Counted from the stretch's first letter, positions 45,508 to 54,209 are shown. The stretch is DNA of 64,000 nt from Bradyrhizobium sp. Ec3.3 (GCF_000472925.1 NZ_AXAS01000006.1:124001-188000); one strand, 5' to 3'. Notes: generated from the sequence alone by a model not told the origin. Numbers and translations: made by a program.

Positions 45508-46562
45508 GCTTCGTCTCCGCCATCATCGGCACCGCCGAGCGCGTGCCTCTGCCCGACGTCGTCGTCCGCGCCGCGATCCAGCGGCTATGCTCGCGCACCG
45601 CGACGCGCCTTGCCGACCGCACCGCGGCGGATGACACGGTGTTCGCCGGTCAAATGATGCTGCGGCCGATCGCCGGGTATGCCGATGCCGCCAACACCCA
45701 GCACTACGAGGTGCCGTCTGCCTTCTTCGCGGCGGTGCTCGGCCCCAACCGCAAATATTCGTCCTGCTTCTACAAGACTGCTGCGACCACGTTGCAGGAG
45801 GCGGAAGAGGAAGCCCTGCGCCAGACCGTCGCCCATGCCGACCTTGCCGACGGGCAGACCATCCTCGAGCTCGGCTGCGGCTGGGGCTCGCTGTCGCTGT
45901 GGATGGCGCGGCAGTTCCCCCATGCCGAGGTGACGGCAGTGTCGAACTCGCATTCGCAGCGCGACCATATCGAGGAGGAGGCGCGGCTGCGCGGTCTCAA
46001 AAATCTTCGCGTCGTCACGTCTGATATGAACGTGTTCGCGCCCGACCGCCGGTTCGACCGCGTCGTCTCGGTGGAAATGTTCGAGCACATGATGAACTGG
46101 CGCAAGCTCTTGACGAACGTCCGCTCCTGGCTCGATGTCGACGGACGCTTCTTCATGCACATCTTCACCCATCGCTCCGGCTCGTATCTCTTCGACCGCA
46201 CCGACCGCGACGATTGGATCGCGCAGCATTTCTTCACAGGCGGCGTGATGCCGAGCCATCACCTCGTAAGGCAATATCCCGACCTGTTCGAGGTCGAGAA
46301 GGAATGGTGCTGGAGCGGCACGCATTATCAGCGCACCGCGAACGACTGGCTGGTCAATTTCGATTCCAACCGGGAGGCCATCGAAGCGATCTTGCGCAAG
46401 GTCTATGGCGACGAGACCGTGCTCTGGATGCGGCGCTGGCGCTGGTTCTTCCTCGCCACCGCAGGTCTGTTCGGTTACGCCAACGGCAGCGAATGGGGCG
46501 TCAGTCATTACCGGATGAAGGCGGCGGCACAGGGGGCGTGCTCGCGACCCCGCACGCCGTAG
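45504..46562 (+). CDS. CFA/coclaurine-N-methyltransferase-like SAM methyltransferase
   Basis: A 352-residue S-adenosylmethionine-dependent methyltransferase. The QHYEVPSAFFAAVLGPNRKY segment, the SAM site ILELGCGWGSLSLWMARQF and SVEMFEHMMNW place it in the cyclopropane-fatty-acid synthase superfamily, closest by eye to the coclaurine N-methyltransferase-like branch. The substrate is not decided: a fatty acyl chain or an amine. GTG start overlapping the DUF1295 gene by four bases. The long open frame upstream of this start is antisense noise from the DUF1295 gene. Confidence 0.88.
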   Translation: MSFVSAIIGTAERVPLPDVVVRAAIQRLCSRTATRLADRTAADDTVFAGQMMLRPIAGYADAANTQHYEVPSAFFAAVLGPNRKYSSCFYKTAATTLQEAEEEALRQTVAHADLADGQTILELGCGWGSLSLWMARQFPHAEVTAVSNSHSQRDHIEEEARLRGLKNLRVVTSDMNVFAPDRRFDRVVSVEMFEHMMNWRKLLTNVRSWLDVDGRFFMHIFTHRSGSYLFDRTDRDDWIAQHFFTGGVMPSHHLVRQYPDLFEVEKEWCWSGTHYQRTANDWLVNFDSNREAIEAILRKVYGDETVLWMRRWRWFFLATAGLFGYANGSEWGVSHYRMKAAAQGACSRPRTP

Positions 46563-46898
46563 AGTGTGCACGAGATCCGCTGTGCCTCTGATCGCGGCGC
46601 GATAGCGGAGCTTAGACCGGGTCTGAGTTGGGCCGATACGGGGAGCCTGCGCGCCAAGTTAAACGAGGAACCGGTGGGGCTATCGGAGGGGCCCCGCCAA
46701 ACCATACTGCGAAGCCCCAGGTTGAGTGAGGGATTCTCCGGATTGAAACCGGTCTTCCAACGGGTCTCAGTCCCTTGATTCAGGTCAAGGGCCTTGCGGA
46801 TCACGACCCATGTCATTGGGACTTCGAAAGAAATGTCAGATGTCGACTCCGTAAGCGAACTTAACCAGTTCTAGACGTCGGCCGATAGGCAGAATGGC
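46563..46898 (+). other. Leader region of the P-type ATPase gene
   Basis: 336 bases without a gene. It holds a perfect FNR/FixK box at 46775-46788. Near 46618 there is also ggtctgagttgggcc, one base different from a stretch near 50759 downstream of a zinc-ribbon gene, which hints at shared repeat debris. Nothing else is recognised. Confidence 0.6.
46775..46788 (+). promoter_or_regulatory. FNR/FixK-type binding site
   Basis: TTGATTCAGGTCAA is a perfect TTGA-N6-TCAA box, the site of FNR/FixK2-family activators that respond to low oxygen. Its centre lies 117 bases before the ATPase start codon. If used as a class II activator site, transcription would start near 46823 with a leader of about 75 bases. 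Confidence 0.7.
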
Positions 46899-49664
46899 AT
46901 GAGCGCAGCAGCGAATGCGAACACAACCGACGAGGTGGCGCCCTGGCACGCGATACCTCAGCATGAGGTCGTGGAGCGACTTGCTACCAGCTGCGAGAAA
47001 GGGCTTGCTCCGGCTGAGGCCGCTGTCCGACTTCAGAAGTACGGTCAGAACCGCTTGCCCGAAGGGAGGAAACGCGGCTCGTTTGCGAGGCTTCTCGCAC
47101 AGTTCAACAACATCCTGGTCTACGTGCTGCTCGCCGCAGGGTTCACCAAGTTGATGCTGAACCTGTGGGTCGACGCGGCGATCATCTTTGGCGTGGTCGT
47201 TCTCAACGCGCTCCTCGGTTTCATTCAGGAGGGCAAGGCCGAGAAGGCATTGGATTCCATCCGCAACATGCTGACCGCCGAGGCCAGGGCGGTACGCGGT
47301 GGGGAAACCCGCATGATCCCCGCGGAGCAGCTTGTCCCGGGGGACGTCGTGCTCCTGGAGTCGGGCGACAAGATTCCTGCGGATCTGCGACTGTTCGAGA
47401 CAAAGAACCTGCGGACCGAAGAGGCGGCCCTCACTGGTGAATCGGTGCCGGCGGAAAAGAGCGTCGACGCGGTGCCTGCCAACGCGACGGTAGGTGATCG
47501 CGAGAACATGGCATTTTCCGGCACCATGGTCGTATCCGGTCGCGCAACCGGATTGGTCGTCGCGACCGGCCCTCAGACCGAACTCGGCCGTATCAACCAG
47601 TTGCTCGCCGACGTCAGCCCGCTCGAGACTCCGCTGCTGCGCCAGATCAAGAAATTTGGCTACGCCATCAGCGCGGCAATCGGGGTGATCAGCGTCCTGA
47701 TCTTCGCCTACGGCAAGTGGGTGAAAGGGATCGACTTTGTGGAGCTCTTCCAGGCAGTCGTCGGCATCGCCGTATCGCTCATCCCGGAAGGACTACCTGC
47801 ACTTATCACGATCACCCTGGCCATCGGCGTCCAGCGCATGGCCCAGCGCAACGCGATTATCCGGCGGTTGCCCGCAGTCGAGACGCTCGGCTCCGTGTCG
47901 CGGATCTGCTCGGACAAGACGGGTACGCTGACGCTCATGGAGATGATGGTGGTGTCCGCCGTCACGGCCGAGTCGGCGTATCAGGTCACCGGCGATGGCT
48001 ATTCTCCAGTGGGCGAAATCAAGAAGGACGGACAGCCCGCTGGCAAGGATCCGGTCCTCGCGCTGATGGGGCGAGTGTCCCTGCTCTGCAACGACGCGGA
48101 GCTGTTCCAGGAGGAGGGCACCTGGAAGGTGGAGGGCGATCCGACCGAGGGCGCGCTCTATCCGTTCGCGGCAAAGCTCGGCATGGATCGGCAGCTCGAG
48201 CAGGCTGCATCTCCGCGTATCGACGCCATTCCGTTTGAATCCGAGCACAAGTTTATGGCGACGCTTCAGAGAGATGCGAAGGGCGAGCAAGTCCTGCTCG
48301 TCAAGGGCGCCCCGGAAGTCATTCTTGAACATTGCGATCGCCAGCAGACCGACGATGGCCAGTCGAGCCCGCTCGACCGCAATCACTTCTCGAAACAATC
48401 GGACAGGCTTGCGGCCCAAGGCGAACGTGTGCTGGCGTTCGCGTGGCTCCAGAACCCGAATGTGAAGGCTGGCGGTCTCACCGCGGCCGATCTGCCAAGG
48501 ACGCTTGTCCTGCTCGGCCTGATCGGCCTCCTGGACCCGCCGCGCAAGGAGGCCATCGAAGCCGTGAAGGAGTGCCAAGGTGGCGGCATCCGCGTCACCA
48601 TGATCACCGGCGATCACAAGATCACCGCCGCGGCCATCGCCAAGATGCTTGGGCTCGGCGACGGAAAGACCGCGATCACGGGCGCCGAAATCGAGGACAT
48701 GGACACCGCGACGCTGCAGGAACGCGTTCGCGCCGTCGACGTCTTCGCGCGCGCCAGCCCCGAACACAAGCTGCGCCTGGTGAAAGCGATCCAGGCCAAC
48801 AATCAAATCGTGGCGATGACAGGTGACGGTGTGAACGACGCGCCCTCTCTCAAGAAAGCCGACATCGGAGTCGCGATGGGGATCAAAGGCACCGAGGTCA
48901 CGAAGGAAGCTGCCGAAATGATCCTCGCCGACGATAACTTCGCCTCGATCTCGGCGGCGGTGAAGGAAGGCCGCACCGTCTACAACAATATCGAGAAGGC
49001 CATGCTATTCATGCTGCCGACCAACGTCGCGCAGGCGCTGGTCATTGCGGTGGCGATCTTTGTCGGGTTCACCATGCCGATCACGGCCCCGCAAGTGCTC
49101 TGGGTCAATATGGTCACGTCGGTCGCGCTCGGCCTGGTCATCTCCTTCGAGCCGCACGAGATCGATGTGATGCACCGGCCGCCGCGCGCAGTAGACCGCC
49201 CCATCGTGACCGGCTTCGGGATTTGGCGGATCATCTTCGTCGGCTTGGCGCTCCTTGCTTACACCTTGCTGGCGTTCTTCTGGATGACAGGGCAAGGCGC
49301 ATCGGATGGGCTTGCCCGAACGGTAGCCGTCAATGCCATCACAATCGGCCAGGTGTTCTATCTGCTGAATAGCCGCTACCTGCTCGATTCGTCGCTCTCC
49401 GTGAGGGCGCACTCGGGCAATGCGTACTTGCCGCTCGGCATCGCTGCCGTCGTGATCCTGCAACTGATTTTCACCTACGTACCACCGGTCCAGGCGATGT
49501 TTGGCAACGAATCTGTCCCGCTTTGGGTGTGGCCTTGGCTTCTCCTGGGCGGATTGCTGTTCTTCCTCGTGGTCGAGGCCGAAAAGCTTGTCATTCGCTC
49601 GTCAAGCTCCTTGCGAAAGATCGTTGTCGCCGCGGAAGCAGGTTCAGGAGACGCCTCGTCTTGA
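46899..49664 (+). CDS. P-type cation-transporting ATPase (P2, CtpF-like)
   Basis: A 921-residue ion pump with all catalytic motifs: TGES (179-182), phosphorylated Asp339 in DKTGTLT, and GDGVNDAP. TM4 has PEGLP (296-300) as in Ca2+ ATPases. In TM6, Asn737 is kept but the Asp four residues on, which binds Ca2+ in SERCA-type pumps, is Ser741 (LWVNMVTSVALGL). This matches my memory of mycobacterial CtpF, a hypoxia-induced P2 pump. So a cation other than Ca2+ or altered stoichiometry is possible. A perfect FNR/FixK box lies upstream. Convergent with the PPK2 gene, ten bases apart. Confidence 0.9.
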   Translation: MSAAANANTTDEVAPWHAIPQHEVVERLATSCEKGLAPAEAAVRLQKYGQNRLPEGRKRGSFARLLAQFNNILVYVLLAAGFTKLMLNLWVDAAIIFGVVVLNALLGFIQEGKAEKALDSIRNMLTAEARAVRGGETRMIPAEQLVPGDVVLLESGDKIPADLRLFETKNLRTEEAALTGESVPAEKSVDAVPANATVGDRENMAFSGTMVVSGRATGLVVATGPQTELGRINQLLADVSPLETPLLRQIKKFGYAISAAIGVISVLIFAYGKWVKGIDFVELFQAVVGIAVSLIPEGLPALITITLAIGVQRMAQRNAIIRRLPAVETLGSVSRICSDKTGTLTLMEMMVVSAVTAESAYQVTGDGYSPVGEIKKDGQPAGKDPVLALMGRVSLLCNDAELFQEEGTWKVEGDPTEGALYPFAAKLGMDRQLEQAASPRIDAIPFESEHKFMATLQRDAKGEQVLLVKGAPEVILEHCDRQQTDDGQSSPLDRNHFSKQSDRLAAQGERVLAFAWLQNPNVKAGGLTAADLPRTLVLLGLIGLLDPPRKEAIEAVKECQGGGIRVTMITGDHKITAAAIAKMLGLGDGKTAITGAEIEDMDTATLQERVRAVDVFARASPEHKLRLVKAIQANNQIVAMTGDGVNDAPSLKKADIGVAMGIKGTEVTKEAAEMILADDNFASISAAVKEGRTVYNNIEKAMLFMLPTNVAQALVIAVAIFVGFTMPITAPQVLWVNMVTSVALGLVISFEPHEIDVMHRPPRAVDRPIVTGFGIWRIIFVGLALLAYTLLAFFWMTGQGASDGLARTVAVNAITIGQVFYLLNSRYLLDSSLSVRAHSGNAYLPLGIAAVVILQLIFTYVPPVQAMFGNESVPLWVWPWLLLGGLLFFLVVEAEKLVIRSSSSLRKIVVAAEAGSGDASS

Positions 49665-49674
49665 GCCTCAGGAG

Positions 49675-50577
49675 TCAGGCTTCGCGCGCAAGTTCCGCTC
49701 GAGCCGTGGCCAGCTCCTTCTTCTGCTCCGGGCTTACCTTCGGATATGCGAGGTCGAGTTTCTCCACGGCCTCCACGATTGCCGCGGCGACGACAAGACG
49801 GGTGAACCATCTGTTGTCGGCCGGCACCACGTACCACGGCGCCTGCTCCGATGCAGTGGCCGTGACCGCCGCTTGGTACGCGCCCATATAATCGGCCCAG
49901 TACCTGCGCTCGCGCACGTCCGACGCGGAGAACTTCCAGTTCTTTTCGGGATTGTCGAGGCGCTTCATGAAGCGTTTCTTTTGCTCTGCGCGCGACACAT
50001 GCAGAAAGAACTTGAGGATGACTGTGCCCTGCCGGGTGAGGTAATCCTCAAAGCGCGCGATGTCGGCCAGCCGTTCGTCCCAGATCCTGCTGCCCACGAA
50101 CGACGACGGCAGCCTCTGCTGCTTCAGGATATCCTCGTGAACGCGCACAATGAGGACCTCCTCGTAATAGGAACGATTGAAGATTCCGATCCGTCCACGC
50201 TCCGGCAGACGCGATGCGTAGCGCCACATGAAGTCATGCGCGAGATCCTCTTGTGAGGGCTGCTTGAACGAAAAGACCTGGCAGCCCTGCGGATTCACCC
50301 CCGACATGACGTGTTTAATGGTGCTGTCCTTGCCAGCCGCATCCATGGCCTGGAACACGAGCAGCAGCGACCAACGGTCCTGGGCGTAAAGCATGTCCTG
50401 TTCTTCTGCGAGCCATCGAGTGCCCCGCTGCAGAAGATCGGCAGCTTCGCCCTTTTCCATGTTCAGACCGCGCGTGTCGCCGGGGTCGAAGTCCTTCAGC
50501 TGAAAGCCCTTGCCGCTGGAGATACGGAAGGGGTGGATGTACTTCTGAATCTGGTCGAGAATCTCTTTTCTCGGCAT
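49675..50577 (-). CDS. PPK2 family polyphosphate kinase
   Basis: Transfers phosphate between polyphosphate and nucleotides. It has 300 residues, single-domain. Walker A is in FQAMDAAGKDSTIKHVMSG and Walker B/lid in GRIGIFNRSYYEEVLIVRVH, both diagnostic of PPK2. Whether it uses AMP, ADP or both is not decided by sequence alone. The start MPRKEILDQI has GGAGGA nearby. It ends close to the P-type ATPase gene; both may belong to a low-oxygen energy-saving response, which is inference. Confidence 0.92.
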   Translation of the reverse strand: MPRKEILDQIQKYIHPFRISSGKGFQLKDFDPGDTRGLNMEKGEAADLLQRGTRWLAEEQDMLYAQDRWSLLLVFQAMDAAGKDSTIKHVMSGVNPQGCQVFSFKQPSQEDLAHDFMWRYASRLPERGRIGIFNRSYYEEVLIVRVHEDILKQQRLPSSFVGSRIWDERLADIARFEDYLTRQGTVILKFFLHVSRAEQKKRFMKRLDNPEKNWKFSASDVRERRYWADYMGAYQAAVTATASEQAPWYVVPADNRWFTRLVVAAAIVEAVEKLDLAYPKVSPEQKKELATARAELAREA

Positions 50578-50801
50578 GGAGTGTCCTCCGTCTTAAGACA
50601 AAGACAATCTCGCGCTGCGTGAGAACGGTACGGACCCAAGCCGCACAGCCGGGTTCTGTTCGCGCGCAACTTTGACGTTAAACTTCCTGAGGTCGCCTCG
50701 CACCGGTTTATTTTCCCGCGCTCGAAAGCGAGAGCGGCGCAATCGCCGACCTCACCAGAGGTCCGAGTTGGGCCAACAGGCGACATTCGCGAAATGAAAG
50801 A

Positions 50802-50821
50802 GGCCGCCAACTGGGGCGGCC
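50802..50821 (-). terminator. Hairpin after zinc-ribbon gene
   Basis: GGCCGCC (50802-50808) pairs with GGCGGCC (50815-50821) directly after the stop codon of the zinc-ribbon gene. On the minus strand it is followed by CTTTCATTTC, only modestly T-rich. A diverged copy of the surrounding sequence lies after the second zinc-ribbon gene near 51905-51985. Confidence 0.6.
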
Positions 50822-51004
50822 CTACTCTTTAGCGAGCTTCGCTGGCGTTCTGATTTGGCTGCTATTGCCACAATTCTGGCATGTGAACTTGTGCAGGACG
50901 GTGCGCTCGGCCTTGATCAACGCCGAATGAATCCAAGTCATCGCGATGCCGCACTTGGCGCAAATAGGTGCGCTCAAACGTTCTGGTTGCTTGAAGATTT
51001 CCAT
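50822..51004 (-). CDS. Zinc-ribbon microprotein
   Basis: A 60-residue protein with two cysteine pairs, ICAKCGIAMTW and CQNCGNSSQ, which should bind one zinc ion. The rest is polar. No family name comes to mind; such microproteins are frequent in Bradyrhizobium and of unknown function. A paralogous but distinct zinc-ribbon gene lies at 51976-52152, and a decayed one near 51120-51191. The shared downstream sequences suggest local duplication. Confidence 0.65.
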   Translation of the reverse strand: MEIFKQPERLSAPICAKCGIAMTWIHSALIKAERTVLHKFTCQNCGNSSQIRTPAKLAKE

Positions 51005-51311
51005 CTGAGGATGCCCATTCCTCTGACCGGAACATTCTACCTTGGAGGGCGTGGCCGCTCAAATAACAAAGGTTAGTGTTTCGCTGAGCGTTAAATACGG
51101 ACCCCAGAGGGCATCTCCAATCGTCCCAGATGCGTTCGCCGCGCCGGCGCTCGTAAAAGCGAACGGTTTTGCCGTTTCGACTATCGCGCATGTTGTGAGC
51201 TAGGCGGCGCAGTCCACTCGGGGCCATAACCGGAAGTGGCCGGGCGGGGCAGCGTCGGCGCAAGGGGTAGGCCGAGCGTCTTGGCGTCTTGAGCTTGGTC
51301 ATTTGAAGCTG
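51005..51311. other. Gap with decayed zinc-ribbon copy
   Basis: 307 bases between the first zinc-ribbon gene and the VOC gene. The only recognisable content is the decayed zinc-ribbon fragment at 51120-51191 on the minus strand. Confidence 0.5.
51120..51191 (-). pseudogene. Decayed zinc-ribbon microprotein fragment
   Basis: The frame reads MRDSRNGKTVRFYERRRGER followed by IWDD. The intact paralogue at 51976-52152 reads ILDSRNGRTLRLFRCLCGEF followed by AWGD. The two alignable Cys codons have become CGC (Arg), each a single T-to-C change from TGC, so the zinc site is lost. Upstream cysteines are not recognisable, and the frame runs on past the family's natural end. Confidence 0.5.
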
Positions 51312-51773
51312 TTACCCATTCTGCGTCCCATCCGCGTAGCCGCCGCCAATCTGTGTTCCTGGAGCGAGCAGCCCTTTGCCCGGAACATGATTAATCTCCA
51401 GCCTCGTGCCGTCTGGATCCTCGAACAGCACCGAGTAGTAGCCGGGGGCAAAACTGTCGTCTCGTGGTCCGTGAATGATATGTGCGCCGATCTTTACGAG
51501 GAAGTCATACGCCTCGTCGACATCGGCACGTTCTCGTGCACGGAAACAGTGGTGATGCAATCCAACAGAGCCCTGGCGGAATCGTTGGCCAACATACTCC
51601 TCTGCGGGCGCATGAATGCCGAATCCCGTACGGCCGCCGACGCAATAGAAGGTGTTCGATGTGTCGGCCACGATCGTAAGGCCCATAAACGGTAGCAGTT
51701 GTCCGTAGAAGGCACGTGCGGCTGAAAAATTTCCAGCCGTGATGAACGTGTGGGCAACGCCATTGATTTGCAT
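51312..51773 (-). CDS. VOC (glyoxalase/dioxygenase-like) protein
   Basis: A 153-residue protein of the vicinal oxygen chelate superfamily, starting MQINGVAHTFITAG. Two beta-alpha-beta modules are visible: GNFSAARAFYGQLLPFMGL and VDEAYDFLVKIGAHIIH, with YYSVLFEDPDGTRLEINH as the typical C-terminal module. Metal ligands probably include His8, His75-77 (LHHH) and Glu near LEINH. The reaction is unknown. Single gene. Confidence 0.85.
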   Translation of the reverse strand: MQINGVAHTFITAGNFSAARAFYGQLLPFMGLTIVADTSNTFYCVGGRTGFGIHAPAEEYVGQRFRQGSVGLHHHCFRARERADVDEAYDFLVKIGAHIIHGPRDDSFAPGYYSVLFEDPDGTRLEINHVPGKGLLAPGTQIGGGYADGTQNG

Positions 51774-51975
51774 GCTCGGTCCTCCCGCAAATATCATTTC
51801 TCGCAATGATCAATTTTACGAACAATACTCTGGGTACGCTGAAGTCCGCTACGCCCTCGGATAGCGGCGCAACAGGGGCAGCGCAGAAGTTGGTCTAGCC
51901 TTGACCGATGAGTTCGGCTTGGGGGCAACAGGCGACATCGCGAAACGAAAAAAGAAGCCGCCAACTGAGGCGACC

Positions 51976-52152
51976 TCAGTCGCCCCAGGCAAATTCTCCG
52001 CACAGGCATCGAAACAGGCGAAGCGTCCTACCGTTGCGGGAATCGAGTATCTCGATGAAAAGATGAAGCCTGGCGGCACATCTCGCACAAGAGACCTGCT
52101 CGCTCCTTCGGGCCTCGTTGCCCGCGCGCTCATCTGAATCAGTGCGATCCAT
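51976..52152 (-). CDS. Zinc-ribbon microprotein
   Basis: A 58-residue protein starting MDRTDSDERA. Cysteines in SCARCAARL and FRCLCGEF form a likely zinc ribbon; a conserved tail LDSRNGRTLRLF ends in AWGD. I recall similar short proteins with FRC.CGE and W.D endings as common in Bradyrhizobium; their role is unknown. The 3' end overlaps a perfect hairpin GGCGAC-CTCA-GTCGCC (51972-51987). Confidence 0.6.
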   Translation of the reverse strand: MDRTDSDERAGNEARRSEQVSCARCAARLHLFIEILDSRNGRTLRLFRCLCGEFAWGD

Positions 52153-52451
52153 GGTTTGCGTCCCCAGCTGCGTGCGCCCCCGGCCGCCAAGGTGGGTTGG
52201 GTTATGACCTGCGATCCGATTCGGTGCCTTATACTTTGTTACTTTTGCGAGTTGCGACGTCGGCGACCAAGCTCTGAATGCAGTCTTGACGAAAGCATGG
52301 CCGCACGATGGAGAGTATGGGGCGCGATGGAACACGGCGGTCGGGGCGCTGAGGTCAATACCGGCGATGAGTCCCGGCTGCGTTCGGCGCGCGCAAAGGA
52401 TACAGTGTTTTTGATTAGGTTTCTGCCTTGCCCCGGTATCAGGAGGAAAAG
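52153..52451. other. Gene-poor gap
   Basis: 299 bases upstream of both the zinc-ribbon gene and the exported protein gene. It is more AT-rich in parts (ccttatactttgttac near 52228). No clear gene or site is seen, except a good AGGAGG ribosome-binding site at its right end for the next gene. Confidence 0.5.
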
Positions 52452-52964
52452 ATGCGGTTGCCAGTTGCAGTCTCTGTCGTACTGATTCCGGTCACATCGG
52501 TCATTGCGCGTGAGCAAGATCAGACCATCTCCGTTGGACCATGGACGATTGCAACTTCATTCAAAGCGGAGAAGTTTGACGGGTGCACGATGAGCCGGTC
52601 CGCTAATGATCTCGATATAAAGTTTGCAAGATCCAATGACGGCTTGCGCCTGTTTCTCGATTCATCGAAATGGAAGCTCGAGAGAGGCAAGGCGTACGAT
52701 GTGACGCTCGTTGCAGGTGCGCGATCAGTCCAGGCAAAAGCGTTGGCTGAAGGCAGGAGCGTAACGATCGCTCTATCGGACCGCCCGCTCAGCGAGAGAG
52801 TGCGCACGGCGAATATCCTCCAGGTGAGAGGAGAAGGAGCGACGTTGAAGGTACCACTCGACGGAAGTACTGCGGCCCTTGAACGCCTGGAATCATGTTT
52901 TGAGAGAAACAGCCACGCCGACGTTGAGAGTAACCCGTTCGTCGCCCCCAGTCGGAAGCCTTAG
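52452..52964 (+). CDS. Exported protein of unknown function
   Basis: A 170-residue protein with a likely signal peptide (MRLPVAVSVVLIPVTSVIAR). The mature part is predicted beta-rich, with SVGPWTIATSFKAEKFDGCT, a C in FDGC and another in ESCFERN near the end that could form a disulfide. I have seen similar proteins in Bradyrhizobium but know no function. The start follows AGGAGG by six bases. No operon partner. Confidence 0.7.
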   Translation: MRLPVAVSVVLIPVTSVIAREQDQTISVGPWTIATSFKAEKFDGCTMSRSANDLDIKFARSNDGLRLFLDSSKWKLERGKAYDVTLVAGARSVQAKALAEGRSVTIALSDRPLSERVRTANILQVRGEGATLKVPLDGSTAALERLESCFERNSHADVESNPFVAPSRKP

Positions 52965-52999
52965 CACTTGACCTGGCTTAAACGGCAGTCCCCATCGAC

Positions 53000-53803
53000 C
53001 TAGCGCGAGCCGGCATGATCCGTACAAGCAACTATATCGCGGGGAGATCTTCGACCCGCTTCCAGCGGTGGGACAAACACCGCCAAATATCCACCATCGC
53101 CTGCGAGCTGATACGTGGCGATCTCGCCATAGCCAACGGCGGATAATTCGCAACGCAACAGCTCAATCGGCGTGCCATGCCTCGAGGTCGGACGCTCGAA
53201 ATCGACAATTCCGATCCGAGCGCCCGGCTTCAAGGCGGGCGCGAGATTATAGAGAAAGGCGTAGGGCTGGGTTATCTCGTGGTACATGTGCCCGAGGATG
53301 GCGGCATCCAGCGAGGAAGCGGGCAGGCGAGGGTCGTGTGGTTCGCCCATCGCGAACTTGACGTTTGCCAGCCCCAGTCGTTCCGTGCGCCTGCTCAGCT
53401 CGATGAGGTAATCCCGCATGACGTCCTGGGCGATGATGGCGCCCGTGGAACCAACGACGTACGACAGACGCACCGTGTAGTAGCCGCTGCCAGCACCAAT
53501 ATCGCCGACCGTCATGCCTGGTTTTAGCCCAAGAAGAAGTGCAACCTCTCCGGCTTCATTCAGGGAGTCGCGGTGCTCCTCGGTGGAGCGACTCAGGCTG
53601 GCGATCGGCGCAACCGGACGCCTAGGTGAGGGAAACTCCTTTGCAGGGATTCTTGGCGGCGTCAAATAACCAATGTCAGCGGCGAATGCGCGAATTGCGC
53701 CCAGCGCCATCACGATCGCCACTGCGCGGACGAGTGTGATCGTCGGGCCGCCAAGCATGAGGCGCGGCCGTCCACTTTGCGAAAGACGTGGCCCCGGGGG
53801 CAT
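53000..53803 (-). CDS. Class I SAM-dependent methyltransferase with signal peptide
   Basis: A 267-residue protein from MPPGPRLSQS, a start supported by GGAGAG five bases upstream. A hydrophobic segment TLVRAVAIVMALGAIRAFAA looks like a signal peptide cleaved after AFA. The SAM-binding motif I is MTVGDIGAGSGYYTVRLSY, followed by DPRLPASSLDAAILGHMYHE. The combination of a SAM-dependent enzyme with an export signal is unusual since SAM is cytoplasmic. The substrate is unknown. A later ATG (MLGGPTIT, 53758) is possible. Confidence 0.8.
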   Translation of the reverse strand: MPPGPRLSQSGRPRLMLGGPTITLVRAVAIVMALGAIRAFAADIGYLTPPRIPAKEFPSPRRPVAPIASLSRSTEEHRDSLNEAGEVALLLGLKPGMTVGDIGAGSGYYTVRLSYVVGSTGAIIAQDVMRDYLIELSRRTERLGLANVKFAMGEPHDPRLPASSLDAAILGHMYHEITQPYAFLYNLAPALKPGARIGIVDFERPTSRHGTPIELLRCELSAVGYGEIATYQLAGDGGYLAVFVPPLEAGRRSPRDIVACTDHAGSR

Positions 53804-54209
53804 CTCTCTCCAACCAAACGCCGGAAGAAACGGCTTCGGAAATATAGCCAATCGATCGATTTGCTACGATCCTTTATTCCCGAAACAGCGGCTGCAGCCC
53901 GCTGGTGCGATGGTGCAAGCTGCTAACGCGGGTGAGCCCCGCTTCCCTTCTCGCGCCAATGAAGCATTCTATTGCGAGCATCGGCAGCAAAGTTGGCGTT
54001 CTGCCGGGCGCACATGTCGCAGAAGGCCATATGCGGACCGATCCAGCGCCGCCGCGCGGTGCTTCCAGTTCAGCCCGGAGGGGAAATCCCCGCAAGACGT
54101 CCGGCGCCCGTGATGCCAGCGATGTGACTAATCGTGAAGCCGCTGTTGTTGGGACGGCGCGACCTGGGCCTTACCTAAGCAGGCGCGGCTGTCGATTGGA
54201 GAAAAAGCG
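53804..54209. other. Gene-free gap of uncertain content
   Basis: 406 bases. Short open frames exist on both strands (for example one reading MAFCDMCARQNANFAADARN on the minus strand near 53940-54040 and one reading FYCEHRQQSWRSAGRTCRRR on the plus strand), but they overlap each other and neither is a family I recognise. I call no gene. Confidence 0.4.

Noticed and set aside
50862..51302. A 146-codon minus-strand frame overlapping the first zinc-ribbon gene
   Set aside because: Only residues 38-61 resemble anything (the zinc-ribbon family), and with lost cysteines; I treat it as a decayed fragment rather than a gene.
53852..54209. Possible short genes on either strand before the small exported protein
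   Set aside because: The competing frames overlap, lack good starts and match no family I know.
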